Of a DNA stretch of 64,000 bases, positions 54,405 through 63,872 are shown in pieces. Location of the stretch: positions 1 through 64,000 of the forward strand of contig DUCC01000026.1 in the NCBI GenBank assembly GCA_012959995.1, written 5' to 3'. Each line of letters opens with the position of its first letter. Position 1 is the first letter of the stretch. A program made the translations under genes and the position numbers. The notes beneath the pieces are model-generated. The model was not told the origin of the DNA, ran no database searches, and worked only from the letters and a program-made list of their open reading frames with translations. Source of the DNA: Acidimicrobiia bacterium (GTDB taxonomy: Bacteria; Actinomycetota; Acidimicrobiia; Acidimicrobiales; MedAcidi-G1).

Positions 54405-55568
54405 ATGGCAGAGATCGAAATCGGCATGGGCAAGAGTGGTCGCCGAGCCTACGGGTTTGACGACATCGCCATCGTGCCCAGCCGACGCACCCGCGACCCA
54501 GAAGATGTAGACATTTCTTGGAAGATAGACGCCTACCAATTTGACCTGCCCCTCATGGCCTCGGCCATGGACGGAGTAGTTAGCCCCGCAACGGCCATTG
54601 AAGTTGGTCGCTTGGGTGGCGTCGGAGTATTAAACCTCGAAGGGCTGTGGTGCCGTTACCAAGATGCCGACGCCGTGTTGGCCGAAATCGCCGAACTGCC
54701 GGTAGAAAAAGCCACCCGCCGCATGCAAGAGCTTTACCAAGAGCCGCTGAAGCTCGAGTTAGTGTCCCAACGCATTGCCGAAATAAAGGCCGCTGGGGTG
54801 GTTTCCTGCGCCTCGGTAACCCCTCAACGCACCGAAGCATTGCTGCCCGCCATTTTAGAAGGCGACCTAGACATGCTGGTTATTCAAGGCACCGTGGTTT
54901 CTGCCGAACACGTATCGAGCACCGTGGAACCTTTGAACCTCAAAACGTTTATTCGCAAACTCGATATGCCGGTCATCGTGGGAGGCTGCGCCACCTACCG
55001 TGCCGCTTTGCACCTCATGCGCACCGGCGCCGCCGGCATTTTGGTAGGGGTAGGCCCCGGCCATGCTTGTACCACCCGCGGCGTGTTGGGCTTAGGCGTG
55101 CCCCAAGCCACGGCCATTGCTGATGTGCGCGCCGCCCGGATGCGCCACCTCGACGAAACCGGCGTCTACTGCCAGGTCATCGCCGACGGCGGCATGGCTA
55201 CCGGCGGAGACATTTCTAAAGCCATCGTGTGTGGCGCCGATGCGGTAATGATCGGCTCACCATTAGCGGCCGCTGCGGAAGCCCCGGGACGCGGCCACCA
55301 CTGGGGTATGGCCACCTTTCATCCCACCTTGCCTCGTGGCGCCCGGGTTACTACGGCGGTACGCGGCACCTTAGAAGAAGTACTGCTGGGCCCAGCCAAC
55401 GAAAACGACGGGAAACTCAACCTCTTTGGTGGCCTACGCACCTCTATGGCTACCTGCGGTTACCTCGATATCAAAGAGTTTCAAAAAGCCGAAGTCATGG
55501 TGGCTCCCGCTTTGCAAACCGAAGGCAAGTCGCTGCAAAAAGCTCAAGGCGTAGGTATGGGTCACTAG
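54405..55568 (+). CDS. guaB3: GuaB3 family IMP dehydrogenase-related protein
   Basis: The 387-residue protein is a GuaB3-type IMPDH barrel without the CBS domain pair. It starts [30 protein letters not shown] and has [18 protein letters not shown] with the catalytic Cys-Thr, and [17 protein letters not shown] for IMP binding. GuaB3 proteins are found mainly in Actinobacteria and Cyanobacteria, beside or in addition to GuaB; IMP dehydrogenase activity has been reported for a cyanobacterial member. guaA follows by 12 nt, consistent with guanine nucleotide synthesis. TAAACT about 40 nt upstream may be its -10. Confidence 0.92.
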   Translation: MAEIEIGMGKSGRRAYGFDDIAIVPSRRTRDPEDVDISWKIDAYQFDLPLMASAMDGVVSPATAIEVGRLGGVGVLNLEGLWCRYQDADAVLAEIAELPVEKATRRMQELYQEPLKLELVSQRIAEIKAAGVVSCASVTPQRTEALLPAILEGDLDMLVIQGTVVSAEHVSSTVEPLNLKTFIRKLDMPVIVGGCATYRAALHLMRTGAAGILVGVGPGHACTTRGVLGLGVPQATAIADVRAARMRHLDETGVYCQVIADGGMATGGDISKAIVCGADAVMIGSPLAAAAEAPGRGHHWGMATFHPTLPRGARVTTAVRGTLEEVLLGPANENDGKLNLFGGLRTSMATCGYLDIKEFQKAEVMVAPALQTEGKSLQKAQGVGMGH

Positions 55569-55580
55569 GCCCAAAACTCC

Positions 55581-57146
55581 ATGGCTGAAGAAACACCCGG
55601 AGGCGCTGCCGGATCCACCGACCGAGTGCTGGTGGTGGACTTCGGGGCGCAATACGCTCAACTCATTGCTCGCCGGGTACGTGAATGCCGGGTCTACAGC
55701 GAGATCGTGCCCCACAATCTTTCGGCTCAAGAGTTTGCTGACCGAAAACCTACGGCCATTATTTTTAGCGGCGGCCCGGCTTCGGTGCACGTAGACGGAG
55801 CACCAAAAATAGACCCCGGGGTGTACGACCTTGGGGTACCGATTTTGGGTATTTGTTATGGAGCGCAAATGGTGGCCCAACAATGTGGTGGCATGGTGGG
55901 CCGCAACGAACGGGGAGAATACGGCCGCACCGAGTTGACCATCACCGACCCCGGAACCTTGCTGGTCGATGTTGAGCCCGGCCCCCAAAGCGTGTGGATG
56001 AGCCACTTTGATGCCATCACCGAACCGCCCACCGGAGCCTTAACCACCGCTTCATCCCCTGATGCCCCGGTCGCAGCCTTTGAGGCGCCAGAGCGAGGCC
56101 TCTACGGCGTGCAATTCCACCCCGAGGTGCTCCACACCCCTTGCGGCCCTGACCTGCTGAAACGCTTTCTCATTGATGTCTGTGGCTGCGCTGGGGATTG
56201 GACCATGACCTCAGTAATCGAGTCATCGGTGGCAGCCATTCAGGCCCAAGTGGGTTCCGGCCGAGCCATTTGTGGCCTCTCGGGCGGGGTGGATTCCGCC
56301 GTAGCCGCCGCGCTGGTTCATAAAGCCATTGGCGACCAGTTGACCTGCGTGTTTGTGGACACTGGTTTGATGCGCTCCGGCGAAGGCGAACAGGTAGTAG
56401 AAACCTTCGACCGCCACCAAGGCATTGAGCTCATCCACGTAAAAGCCGCTGACCGTTTCTTCACCGCTCTGGCGGGCCTCACCGAACCGGAAGCCAAACG
56501 CAAAGCCATCGGCGAACTGTTCATTCGGGTGTTCGAAGACGCTGAGCGCGAAATCGAAGACGCCGCATTCTTGGTGCAAGGCACCTTGTACCCCGACGTC
56601 ATTGAGTCGGGCACCAAAGATGCCGCCAAAATAAAAAGCCACCACAACGTGGGTGGCCTGCCCGACGACATGGAGTTCGCCCTCGTCGAACCGCTACGCA
56701 ACTTGTTTAAAGACGAAGTGCGGGCCGTCGGTTCAGAACTGGGCCTCCCCGACGAAATCGTGTGGCGCCAACCCTTCCCCGGGCCCGGCCTTGGGGTGCG
56801 CATCATCGGCGAAGTAACTCCGGACAAGGTGGCCACCTTGCAAGCAGCCGACCTGATCGTGCGCCAAGAAATACACGATGCAGGCCTGGATCGAGAAATT
56901 TGGCAAGCCTTCGCCGTGCTGCCTGACATTCGCTCGGTGGGGGTCATGGGCGATGAACGCACCTACGGGTGGCCCATTATTATTCGTGCGGTAACTAGCG
57001 AAGATGCCATGACCGCCGACTGGGCCCGCCTGCCTTACGACCTTTTAGAAACCATGTCGAGTCGCATCATCAACGAAGTAGACGGCGTAAATCGGGTGGC
57101 CTACGACATAACGTCGAAGCCTCCGGGCACCATTGAGTGGGAATAA
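55581..57146 (+). CDS. guaA: GMP synthase (glutamine-hydrolysing)
   Basis: The 521-residue enzyme aminates XMP to GMP. The N-terminal glutaminase (about 13-205) has [12 protein letters not shown] with the nucleophilic Cys, and FHPEV with the His/Glu. The ATP pyrophosphatase domain has [14 protein letters not shown], and the C-terminal dimerisation domain has [14 protein letters not shown] and ends [13 protein letters not shown]. It pairs with guaB3 upstream. Confidence 0.96.
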   Translation: MAEETPGGAAGSTDRVLVVDFGAQYAQLIARRVRECRVYSEIVPHNLSAQEFADRKPTAIIFSGGPASVHVDGAPKIDPGVYDLGVPILGICYGAQMVAQQCGGMVGRNERGEYGRTELTITDPGTLLVDVEPGPQSVWMSHFDAITEPPTGALTTASSPDAPVAAFEAPERGLYGVQFHPEVLHTPCGPDLLKRFLIDVCGCAGDWTMTSVIESSVAAIQAQVGSGRAICGLSGGVDSAVAAALVHKAIGDQLTCVFVDTGLMRSGEGEQVVETFDRHQGIELIHVKAADRFFTALAGLTEPEAKRKAIGELFIRVFEDAEREIEDAAFLVQGTLYPDVIESGTKDAAKIKSHHNVGGLPDDMEFALVEPLRNLFKDEVRAVGSELGLPDEIVWRQPFPGPGLGVRIIGEVTPDKVATLQAADLIVRQEIHDAGLDREIWQAFAVLPDIRSVGVMGDERTYGWPIIIRAVTSEDAMTADWARLPYDLLETMSSRIINEVDGVNRVAYDITSKPPGTIEWE

Positions 57147-57150
57147 CGGT

Positions 57151-57711
57151 ATGCCGACCCACGAAGATTACGTAACAGCCAGCACGCTTTTTGGCCGCCA
57201 ACTCATGGAACTCACTGACGAGCAGTGGTACGCCGCCACCCCGTGCGACGAATGGGACGTACAAGCGTTAGTGGCCCACCTGGTGCTCGGGGAAGCCATG
57301 ATGCTGGACTTGTTGTCTGGTAATCGGATAGAACCGGTGACCGAAATGGATGTCTCGATCCTAGGCCCCAACCCACTTGCTACTTGGCGAGGCACGGCCA
57401 TTGCCGCTATGGAAGCCGCCTCCGCTCAAGAGGTGGAAGAAAAAATCTATACCCACCCCATGGGCGAAGTACCGGGGTCCATAGTTTTGGGTTTCCGCAT
57501 AACCGAAAACCTTATTCACGCATGGGACTTAGCCCAAGCGCGTAACCAACCGCTGGAACTGCCCGACGACCTGGCTGAACGATGTCTGGAGTTCTGGCTA
57601 CCGTTGGCCGACTCACTGGTAGCCAGCGGCATGGTGGGGGCGCCGGTTCACCCACCAGAAGACGCAGCGGCTGGGGTACGCCTGCTGGCCCTCTTCGGCC
57701 GGACTGTTTAG
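57151..57711 (+). CDS. TIGR03086-family DinB/mycothiol-type metal-binding protein
   Basis: The 186-residue protein has TPCDEWDVQALVAHLVLGE, the opening of the TIGR03086 and mycothiol-dependent maleylpyruvate isomerase N-domain families. These are four-helix DinB-like folds with three metal-binding His. His in VAHL and in ENLIHAWDLAQA are two likely ligands. It ends AGVRLLALFGRTV. The function is unknown. The start at 57151 (MPTHEDY) leaves 4 nt after guaA; the stop is 2 nt from the convergent LLM gene. Confidence 0.8.
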   Translation: MPTHEDYVTASTLFGRQLMELTDEQWYAATPCDEWDVQALVAHLVLGEAMMLDLLSGNRIEPVTEMDVSILGPNPLATWRGTAIAAMEAASAQEVEEKIYTHPMGEVPGSIVLGFRITENLIHAWDLAQARNQPLELPDDLAERCLEFWLPLADSLVASGMVGAPVHPPEDAAAGVRLLALFGRTV

Positions 57712-57713
57712 CG

Positions 57714-58646
57714 CTAAACCCCGGCCAGCGCTTCGACTACCGGAGCAAAATCTACCAACGAGTCTTCGTTGATGCCGATGTAAGTAATGCCCCAACGTTC
57801 TCGCCAAGCCAACAACGTTTCGACACATTCGCCTACCGAACCGACCAGCACATGAGGCGAAGCCAAGGCCTCTTCGGCGCTTAGCCCCAAAGCGGGGGCC
57901 ATCAACTCAGCGATGCCCATGGGGTCGTTGGTGATGGCCGACATGTGCACCCTGGTTTGCAATTCCAAGCCGCTAAAACGGTCGCCCGCCGCCTCGCGAA
58001 TCCAAGAAAGTTTTAAATCGGTGGCGTCAGCGGTGGCCGACGCTCCGGCCCGCTGATCGATAATCCCGGCGGCCATGCTGGCGTTGACCCCCACGATGTC
58101 GCCCTGTTGGGCAGCCAAGGTCAACATTTTTTTGCCGCCTCCGCCCAAAATAAGCGGAGGATGAGGGTTTTGTAGGCAACTTGGTTGCCCATCAAGATCT
58201 TTAATGGTGTAGAACTCGCCGTCAAAGCTAAAAGGTCCTTCGGCAAAGCAGCCTTTAAGCACGGTGATGGCTTCCGCTAAGCGGGCAATGCGGATGCTCG
58301 GCGAGTCAAAAGAAATACCGGAGTGGTGGTAGTCGCTGGATTTCCAGCCCGCGCCGATGCCCAGTTCTAACCGGCCTTCAGAAAGTAAGTCGAGGGTGGC
58401 TGCCTCTTTGGCTAAAAATACTGGGTGGCGAAAATCGTTGCCTAATACCAAGGTAGCTAAGCGGAGTTCACGGGTTACTTCGGCAATAACGGTTAGGGCC
58501 ACAAAAGGTGCCATCTCTGCATCTAGGTGATCGGAAACACTCAACGTGGAATAACCCAGATCTTCGATACGGCGCCCTAATTCGCGCCACTCGGTGACCG
58601 GTCGAGGAGCGTTGGCGGTGATGCTGAAACGAAAAGGATTTTGCAT
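57714..58646 (-). CDS. LLM-class F420-dependent oxidoreductase
   Basis: The 310-residue luciferase-like barrel has LSVSDHLDAEMAPFVALTVIAEVT, TLDLLSEGRLELGIGAGW and HPPLILGGGGKKMLTLAAQQGDIV. These are typical of actinobacterial F420-dependent oxidoreductases (TIGR03621-like). The substrate is unknown. The DUF2342 protein at 61354, a family often linked to F420 genes, supports F420 use by this organism. It is convergent with the TIGR03086 gene. Confidence 0.85.
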   Translation of the reverse strand: MQNPFRFSITANAPRPVTEWRELGRRIEDLGYSTLSVSDHLDAEMAPFVALTVIAEVTRELRLATLVLGNDFRHPVFLAKEAATLDLLSEGRLELGIGAGWKSSDYHHSGISFDSPSIRIARLAEAITVLKGCFAEGPFSFDGEFYTIKDLDGQPSCLQNPHPPLILGGGGKKMLTLAAQQGDIVGVNASMAAGIIDQRAGASATADATDLKLSWIREAAGDRFSGLELQTRVHMSAITNDPMGIAELMAPALGLSAEEALASPHVLVGSVGECVETLLAWRERWGITYIGINEDSLVDFAPVVEALAGV

Positions 58647-58694
58647 AGGGGGCGAACAATAGCCCAGACCCCGAGGCCCGTCACACCTCAGCGG

Positions 58695-58700
58695 TAGGGT
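58695..58700 (+). promoter_or_regulatory. Candidate leaderless -10 (TAGGGT) for the helicase gene
   Basis: GGTAGGGT is followed by 7 nt and the ATG at 58708. It favours this start over the in-frame GTG at 58699. Confidence 0.45.
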
Positions 58701-58707
58701 GAACGCA

Positions 58708-61026
58708 ATGGCTTCCTCTCAAGAACATTCACTGTTTTCTCCCCCCGAAAATCAACTCGCCGACCTGGGCCTCAACCCGGCGCAAGAAGACGCCGTAATC
58801 CACCCTGTCGGCCCGCTTTTAGTAGTAGCCGGGGCTGGGTCGGGAAAAACCCGGGTACTGACTCGCCGCATCGCCCATTTAATTACCGAAGGCCAAGTCT
58901 CGCCTTTCGAAATATTGGCCATCACGTTCACTAACAAAGCGGCCGCCGAAATGAAACACCGGGTAGGTGAATTAGTGGGGCCGGTAGCCCAAAAAATGTG
59001 GGTCTCAACCTTCCACTCGGCCTGTGTACGCATCTTGCGTCGTGACGCTGAACGCTTAGGGTTCCCCTCGCAATTCAGTATCTACGATCAAAGCGATGCG
59101 GTGCGTCTCACCGGCTATGTCATCAAAGACCTCAACTTGGACATCAAACGCTTTCCCCCGCGGTCCATTCATGCCTCAATTTCGGCCGCCAAGAATGAAG
59201 GAAAATCAGCTGCTCAATATGAAGAAGAAGCCGTAGGGCCTTTTCAAAAACGTATCGCCACGGTTTTTCATGAATACCAAAACCGGTTATTCAAAGCCGG
59301 CGCCATGGACTTCGACGACCTCTTGGGCAACACGGTGACCTTGTTTAAAAAACACCCCGATGTGCTGGCCTCTTACCGTCAACGTTTTAAACATGTACTG
59401 GTTGACGAATATCAAGACACCAACCCGGTACAAAACGAGTTGGTTATGTTGCTCTCCCAAGAGCACCGCAACATTTGCGTGGTCGGTGACAGCGACCAAT
59501 CCATCTACCAATTTCGGGGCGCCGACGTGCGCAACATCTTGGGTTTCGAAAAAACGTTCCCCGACGCCACCGTGGTGGTGCTTGACCAAAACTACCGATC
59601 AACGCAAACTATTTTAGATGCGGCCAATGCGGTGATTTCTCGCAATAAGGGGCGCCGGCCCAAAGAACTCTGGACCGCCGAAGGCCCGGGCGACCCCATA
59701 ACCCGCTACCAAGCCGAAGACGAAATCGATGAGGCCCGCTGGGTAGTGGACCGTTTAGCCACCTTGCACGACGGTGGCCACCACCAATGGGCCGACATGG
59801 CAGTTTTTTACCGCACCAATGCGCAAAGCCGAGCGGTGGAAGAACAGCTGGTACGCCGCGGCGTGCCCTACCGGGTACTGGGAGGCACTCGGTTCTACGA
59901 TCGCCGTGAAGTACGTGATGCGCTGGCTTACCTACGTTTAGCTGCCAACCCCATCGATGAAGTAGCGGCCAAACGGGTGCTCAACGTGCCCAAACGAGGC
60001 ATCGGAGCTACCTCGATCAGCAAAATAGATGCTTGGGCCACCCACGCCGGTACAGGATTCATGGTGGCGCTATCACAAGCCGAAGAAGCCGGGGTGGGGG
60101 GCCGTGCTTTGCCCGGCATACGGGGTTTCCTTGACCTCCACGACACCTTGCGCGGCGACATAGACAACGGCCCCGGCCCGGTATTAGAAACCGCTCTTGA
60201 AGCTTCGGGCTATTTAGAAGAACTCCGGGCAGAACGCACCATCGAATCAGAGGGCCGTTTAGAAAACTTGGCCGAACTGATCGGGGTAGCGGACGAGTTC
60301 AACACCGTGGACGAATTTTTAGAACAAGTAGGCCTGGTGGCCGACACCGATGCGTTGCCCGACCCAGCGGCGGAAGAAGCCGGCATGGTCACCTTGATGA
60401 CCTTGCATGCCGCTAAAGGTTTGGAGTTCCCGGTGGTGTTCTTGCTGGGGCTCGAAGACGGGGTGTTTCCTCATGTGCGTTCTTTGGGCGATGAAACCCA
60501 GTTAGAAGAAGAACGCCGCTTGGCTTACGTGGGCATTACCCGAGCTCGAGAAAAACTTTTTGTTACCCACGCTTGGTGTCGCATGTTGCATGGCACCACC
60601 CAGTACAACCCGCCGAGCCGTTTCCTCGACGAAATACCGGAAGACCTGTTGAGCGAAGCGGAGGACAGTAGAAAGCATCGCCCTCGCCGTGACGCCGGAT
60701 GGGGCTCCAGTACCCGCAGCGAATCGTGGGCCAGTAAAAAACCAGCAGGGTCAGAAAGCGGCTGGTTCCCCTCTACTCCCTCCTCGGACCACGAACCGGC
60801 CGGCTCGGTAATCGGCACCGGAAAGAAAAAAGACTCCACCCCGCCGGGTCACGGTGCTCATCTACTCAACCTGCAACCCGGTGAAGAAGTAATGCATGCT
60901 GCATGGGGCCCGGGAACCGTGCTGGAAGTATCAGGAGAAGGCGACCGTGCCGAAGCGGTAGTGCGCTTCACCCAAAAAGGCGAAAAACGCTTGTTGCTGG
61001 CCTGGGCACCCATAGAACGCCCCTGA
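58708..61026 (+). CDS. pcrA: ATP-dependent DNA helicase PcrA/UvrD
   Basis: The 772-residue superfamily 1 helicase (from MASSQEHS) has LNPAQEDAV (Q motif), AGAGSGKTRVLTRR (41-54), FTNKAAAEM, VDEYQDTN and GDSDQSIYQFRGAD. QNYRST, TLMTLHAAKGLEFPVVFLLGLEDG and AYVGITRAREKL follow. The C-terminus (MHAAWGPGTVLEVSGEG) is the Tudor-like module that binds RNA polymerase in PcrA. It acts in repair and replication-transcription conflict. Confidence 0.95.
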   Translation: MASSQEHSLFSPPENQLADLGLNPAQEDAVIHPVGPLLVVAGAGSGKTRVLTRRIAHLITEGQVSPFEILAITFTNKAAAEMKHRVGELVGPVAQKMWVSTFHSACVRILRRDAERLGFPSQFSIYDQSDAVRLTGYVIKDLNLDIKRFPPRSIHASISAAKNEGKSAAQYEEEAVGPFQKRIATVFHEYQNRLFKAGAMDFDDLLGNTVTLFKKHPDVLASYRQRFKHVLVDEYQDTNPVQNELVMLLSQEHRNICVVGDSDQSIYQFRGADVRNILGFEKTFPDATVVVLDQNYRSTQTILDAANAVISRNKGRRPKELWTAEGPGDPITRYQAEDEIDEARWVVDRLATLHDGGHHQWADMAVFYRTNAQSRAVEEQLVRRGVPYRVLGGTRFYDRREVRDALAYLRLAANPIDEVAAKRVLNVPKRGIGATSISKIDAWATHAGTGFMVALSQAEEAGVGGRALPGIRGFLDLHDTLRGDIDNGPGPVLETALEASGYLEELRAERTIESEGRLENLAELIGVADEFNTVDEFLEQVGLVADTDALPDPAAEEAGMVTLMTLHAAKGLEFPVVFLLGLEDGVFPHVRSLGDETQLEEERRLAYVGITRAREKLFVTHAWCRMLHGTTQYNPPSRFLDEIPEDLLSEAEDSRKHRPRRDAGWGSSTRSESWASKKPAGSESGWFPSTPSSDHEPAGSVIGTGKKKDSTPPGHGAHLLNLQPGEEVMHAAWGPGTVLEVSGEGDRAEAVVRFTQKGEKRLLLAWAPIERP

Positions 61027-61081
61027 ACATGGCCAAAAAGGTTCGTGCCTTGAGAGTAGGCCGCTACGCTTGCCCCGCACC

Positions 61082-61154
61082 GCCCGTGTAGCTCAGTTGG
61101 AAGAGCAGCTCATTCGTAATGAGCAGGTCCGGGGTTCAATTCCCCGCGCGGGCT
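61082..61154 (+). tRNA. tRNA-Thr (anticodon CGU)
   Basis: A complete 73-nt cloverleaf can be drawn. The acceptor stem is GCCCGTG/CGCGGGC with one G-U pair, the D arm GCTC/GAGC, the anticodon stem GCTCA/TGAGC with loop TTCGTAA, and the T arm CGGGG/CCCCG with loop TTCAATT. The anticodon CGT (61115-61117) reads ACG, giving threonine; the discriminator is T. The 3' CCA is not encoded. Confidence 0.95.
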
Positions 61155-61196
61155 CATTATTTAAAGAAATAAAAGAAAACCACAACCTCAACCCTC

Positions 61197-61202
61197 TAGG
61201 AT
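61197..61202 (+). promoter_or_regulatory. Candidate leaderless -10 (TAGGAT) for the small membrane protein
   Basis: TAGGAT ends 7 nt before the ATG at 61210. It would also drive the DUF2342 protease and tilS. Confidence 0.45.
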
Positions 61203-61209
61203 CAACCCC

Positions 61210-61344
61210 ATGAACGTGCTTTCAGGAGTCATCTGGCATTACTGGCTTGCCGTACCTTTGGTAGGCGGCGGCGTGGCTCTTTGCGTGGCCACCATGGTGG
61301 GGTACTTTACAAAAGTATCCTCCACCCGTTACCCAAAGAAGTAA
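61210..61344 (+). CDS. 44-residue single-pass membrane protein
   Basis: A 45-codon frame with ATG start and TAA stop encodes MNVLSGVIWHYWLAVPLVGG, then GVALCVATMVGYFTKV and the basic end SSTRYPKK. This gives one membrane segment of about 24 residues (about 8-34) with a positively charged C-terminus. A leaderless promoter candidate precedes it, and the DUF2342 gene follows by 9 nt, so it is probably the first gene of that operon. The function is unknown. Confidence 0.6.
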   Translation: MNVLSGVIWHYWLAVPLVGGGVALCVATMVGYFTKVSSTRYPKK

Positions 61345-61353
61345 CGCAACCCC

Positions 61354-62403
61354 GTGGGGCCCACCGCAGTCGATTGGGCCTTGGCCGAACGAGTAGCAGT
61401 AAAGGTCGCCCAACGGGCCCCTTTTGCTGACGCTCACCTCCACGGCAACCTGATTGAAGAGTTCACAGAACACACGGCGCTGGCCGAAGGTTTGGTAGCC
61501 GCCACCACCGGTTTGGCCTCTGACCAAGGCTCCGCCCGGGCCCGAGTAGTAGACCGCTCCGACTGGATTCGCGCCAACCTGGCTTCGCTGCAACGCCTGC
61601 TGCGTCCGCTATTTGAGCGCATGGGCGATCAACCAGAAACCGCTTGGACCAAAGTAACGGCCCAAGTAACGGCGGTTGAGATGGGTGCCGTGTTGGGCTG
61701 GATGTCTACCCGAGTGCTGGGCCAATACGACCTCCTGGTTATTGAAGACGAACAAGCCGAAGACCAAGATTTGGTGTACTACGTCGGCCCCAACATCGTG
61801 GCCCTAGAACGCCGCTCAGCGTTTCCCCCCACTGACTTTCGTCTCTGGCTGGCCCTCCACGAAGTAACCCACCGGGCGCAGTTCACCGGAGTGCCATGGA
61901 TGCGCGGCCACTACCTGGGTTTAGTAGAAACCTTGTTAGATCAAGCCGAACCAGAACCCCAACAGTTGGCCGACCGCCTGCGGTCTTTCACCAAAGGCAA
62001 AAGCGACAACAACGATTCCATGCTCTCTGCCATAGCTACCCCCGAACAAAAACTCGCTCTTGATGGGATCGCCGGTTTAATGAGCCTGCTCGAAGGCCAC
62101 GGCGACGTCACCATGGACCGGGCCGGTATCGGCCTGGTAGAACACGCCGACCGCTACGCACGGGTTATGCGCCATCGCCGCCAGTCGGCCACCGGCCTTA
62201 CCCGGTTGATTCAAAAAGCCATTGGTCTCGAAGCCAAGTTGGCGCAGTACATCCAAGGCGAAGAATTTATTGCGGCCGTAGAAACCGCCGGAGGCGCCGA
62301 CCTCTTTAACCGTGTGTGGGAAAAACCAGCGCACTTACCAAGTTCAGCCGAGATTCAAGACCCTCAACTGTGGGTGACTCGCATGACCGAACCGGCGGCA
62401 TGA
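61354..62403 (+). CDS. DUF2342 zinc-dependent metalloprotease-like protein
   Basis: The 349-residue protein starts with GTG (MGPTAVDWALAERVAVKVAQ) and has the zinc-protease motif HEVTH at 169-173 in WLALHEVTHRAQFTGVPWM. EGHGDVTMDRAG near residue 246 may supply a further ligand. This actinobacterial family was annotated as F420-biosynthesis associated on genomic grounds; protease activity is inferred from the motif. Its TGA forms an ATGA overlap with tilS, as is usual in Actinobacteria. Confidence 0.88.
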   Translation: MGPTAVDWALAERVAVKVAQRAPFADAHLHGNLIEEFTEHTALAEGLVAATTGLASDQGSARARVVDRSDWIRANLASLQRLLRPLFERMGDQPETAWTKVTAQVTAVEMGAVLGWMSTRVLGQYDLLVIEDEQAEDQDLVYYVGPNIVALERRSAFPPTDFRLWLALHEVTHRAQFTGVPWMRGHYLGLVETLLDQAEPEPQQLADRLRSFTKGKSDNNDSMLSAIATPEQKLALDGIAGLMSLLEGHGDVTMDRAGIGLVEHADRYARVMRHRRQSATGLTRLIQKAIGLEAKLAQYIQGEEFIAAVETAGGADLFNRVWEKPAHLPSSAEIQDPQLWVTRMTEPAA

Positions 62404-63299
62404 TCGAAATCTCGCTTTCAGAACTCTTGGAGCGATGCAACTTCCCTTCGCCCGGAACCCCCATAGATTGCGCTGTTTCTGGAGGCGCCGACTCGTTAGC
62501 GTTGCTGGTACTGGCCATACAAGCAGGTTGCACGGTGACGGCTTGGCACGTGGACCACGGCTTGCGCCAAGGCTCCGACCAAGAAGGGGCAGCGGTGGCC
62601 CAAGTAGCGACCAGCCTCGGGGCCAGCGTCGAGTTGGTGACCGCCTCGGTAAACCCTGGCCCCAACCTTGAAGCCCGAGCACGTCAGGCCCGTCGCGAGC
62701 TATTGCCTGCTGGGGTGCTCACCGGCCACACCGCAGACGACCAAGCAGAAACAGTGCTACTTAATTTGCTTCGCGGCGCTGGTTTGCCCGGGGTGGCAGG
62801 CATTGGAAGCCCTCAACGGCGACCCATCTTGAACCTACGCCGCCACGAAACCCAATGGGTATGCCAAAACCAAGGCCTTGAGCCGCTGGATGATCCCATG
62901 AATGCTGACCCACGGTTCACTCGTAACCGGGTGCGGCACGAAGTACTGCCGCTACTCGCTGAAGTATTCCAACGCGACCCGGTGCCTCTATTAGCCCGCC
63001 ACGCCGAACACGCCGGACAAGGGGTGGCTTTGTTGCAAGAGTTGCTAGCTGACCTTGACCCCACCGATACCCGAACCCTGGCCCAACAAGATCCCGCCCT
63101 GATGCGGCTCAGCGTGCACCGTTGGCTCACCGAACAACGAAATGGGTTAGCCCCCGACGCCGCAGCGGTAGATCGGGTGTGTGCGGTGGTCGCTCACTCC
63201 AGCCAAGCGGCCGAAGTGGGCGGAGGCGACCGAGTAGAACGCACCGATGGACGCCTGCGTTTTTTGCCGGGTCGCCAACCAACCAAATCATCCCGCTAA
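62400..63299 (+). CDS. tilS: tRNA(Ile)-lysidine synthetase
   Basis: TilS converts C34 of tRNA-Ile(CAU) to lysidine so that it reads AUA. The 299-residue protein has the PP-loop SGGADSLALL, WHVDHGLRQGSDQEG, LTGHTADDQAETVLLNLLRGAGLPGV and FTRNRVRHEVLPLL. It is short, as are actinobacterial forms that lack much of the C-terminal domain. The start overlaps the DUF2342 stop by 4 nt; hpt follows by 9 nt. Confidence 0.94.
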   Translation: MIEISLSELLERCNFPSPGTPIDCAVSGGADSLALLVLAIQAGCTVTAWHVDHGLRQGSDQEGAAVAQVATSLGASVELVTASVNPGPNLEARARQARRELLPAGVLTGHTADDQAETVLLNLLRGAGLPGVAGIGSPQRRPILNLRRHETQWVCQNQGLEPLDDPMNADPRFTRNRVRHEVLPLLAEVFQRDPVPLLARHAEHAGQGVALLQELLADLDPTDTRTLAQQDPALMRLSVHRWLTEQRNGLAPDAAAVDRVCAVVAHSSQAAEVGGGDRVERTDGRLRFLPGRQPTKSSR

Positions 63300-63308
63300 G
63301 GTCAGGTC

Positions 63309-63872
63309 ATGAGCGCTTACCAGTCAAACAACCCAGACATCCCCGCCCCCGGAAGGGTTTTGGTTTCGGCTGAAGACCTCGCCAAACGAGTAACGGTTTT
63401 AGGTCGAGAGATCACCGCCGACTACGCCGGCCGTTCCCCGTTGCTGGTCGGCGTGCTCAAAGGGGCGTTCATGTTTATGAGCGATCTGGCACGAGCCATC
63501 GACCTACCGGTAGAACTCGACTTCATGGCGGTGTCTTCTTATGGGCATTCCACCCGGTCCTCTGGGGTGGTGCGCATCGTTAAAGACCTCGACCTTGACC
63601 TCGCCGGGCGCGACGTGATCATTGTTGAAGACATCGTAGATAGCGGCCTGACCTTGAGTTATCTGCGCAAAAACCTTTTGGCCCGCAACCCGGCCAGCCT
63701 CGAAGTTTGCGCCTTGTTAGTGCATAACGACCACCAACTTGATGAGTCAATCCTGCGCTACGAAGGCTTTCGTATCCCCCCAGAATTTGTGGTCGGCTAC
63801 GGCCTTGATGTAGCCCAGCACTACCGCAACCTCTCCGATATTCGGGTTATCGAAACCGAAACCGACGAGTAA
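63309..63872 (+). CDS. hpt: Hypoxanthine phosphoribosyltransferase
   Basis: Hpt salvages hypoxanthine or guanine with PRPP. The 187-residue protein has [32 protein letters not shown], the PRPP-binding [17 protein letters not shown] and [16 protein letters not shown] near the base-binding site. The order tilS-hpt is typical of bacteria. Its TAA shares a base with the folE start. Confidence 0.95.
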   Translation: MSAYQSNNPDIPAPGRVLVSAEDLAKRVTVLGREITADYAGRSPLLVGVLKGAFMFMSDLARAIDLPVELDFMAVSSYGHSTRSSGVVRIVKDLDLDLAGRDVIIVEDIVDSGLTLSYLRKNLLARNPASLEVCALLVHNDHQLDESILRYEGFRIPPEFVVGYGLDVAQHYRNLSDIRVIETETDE

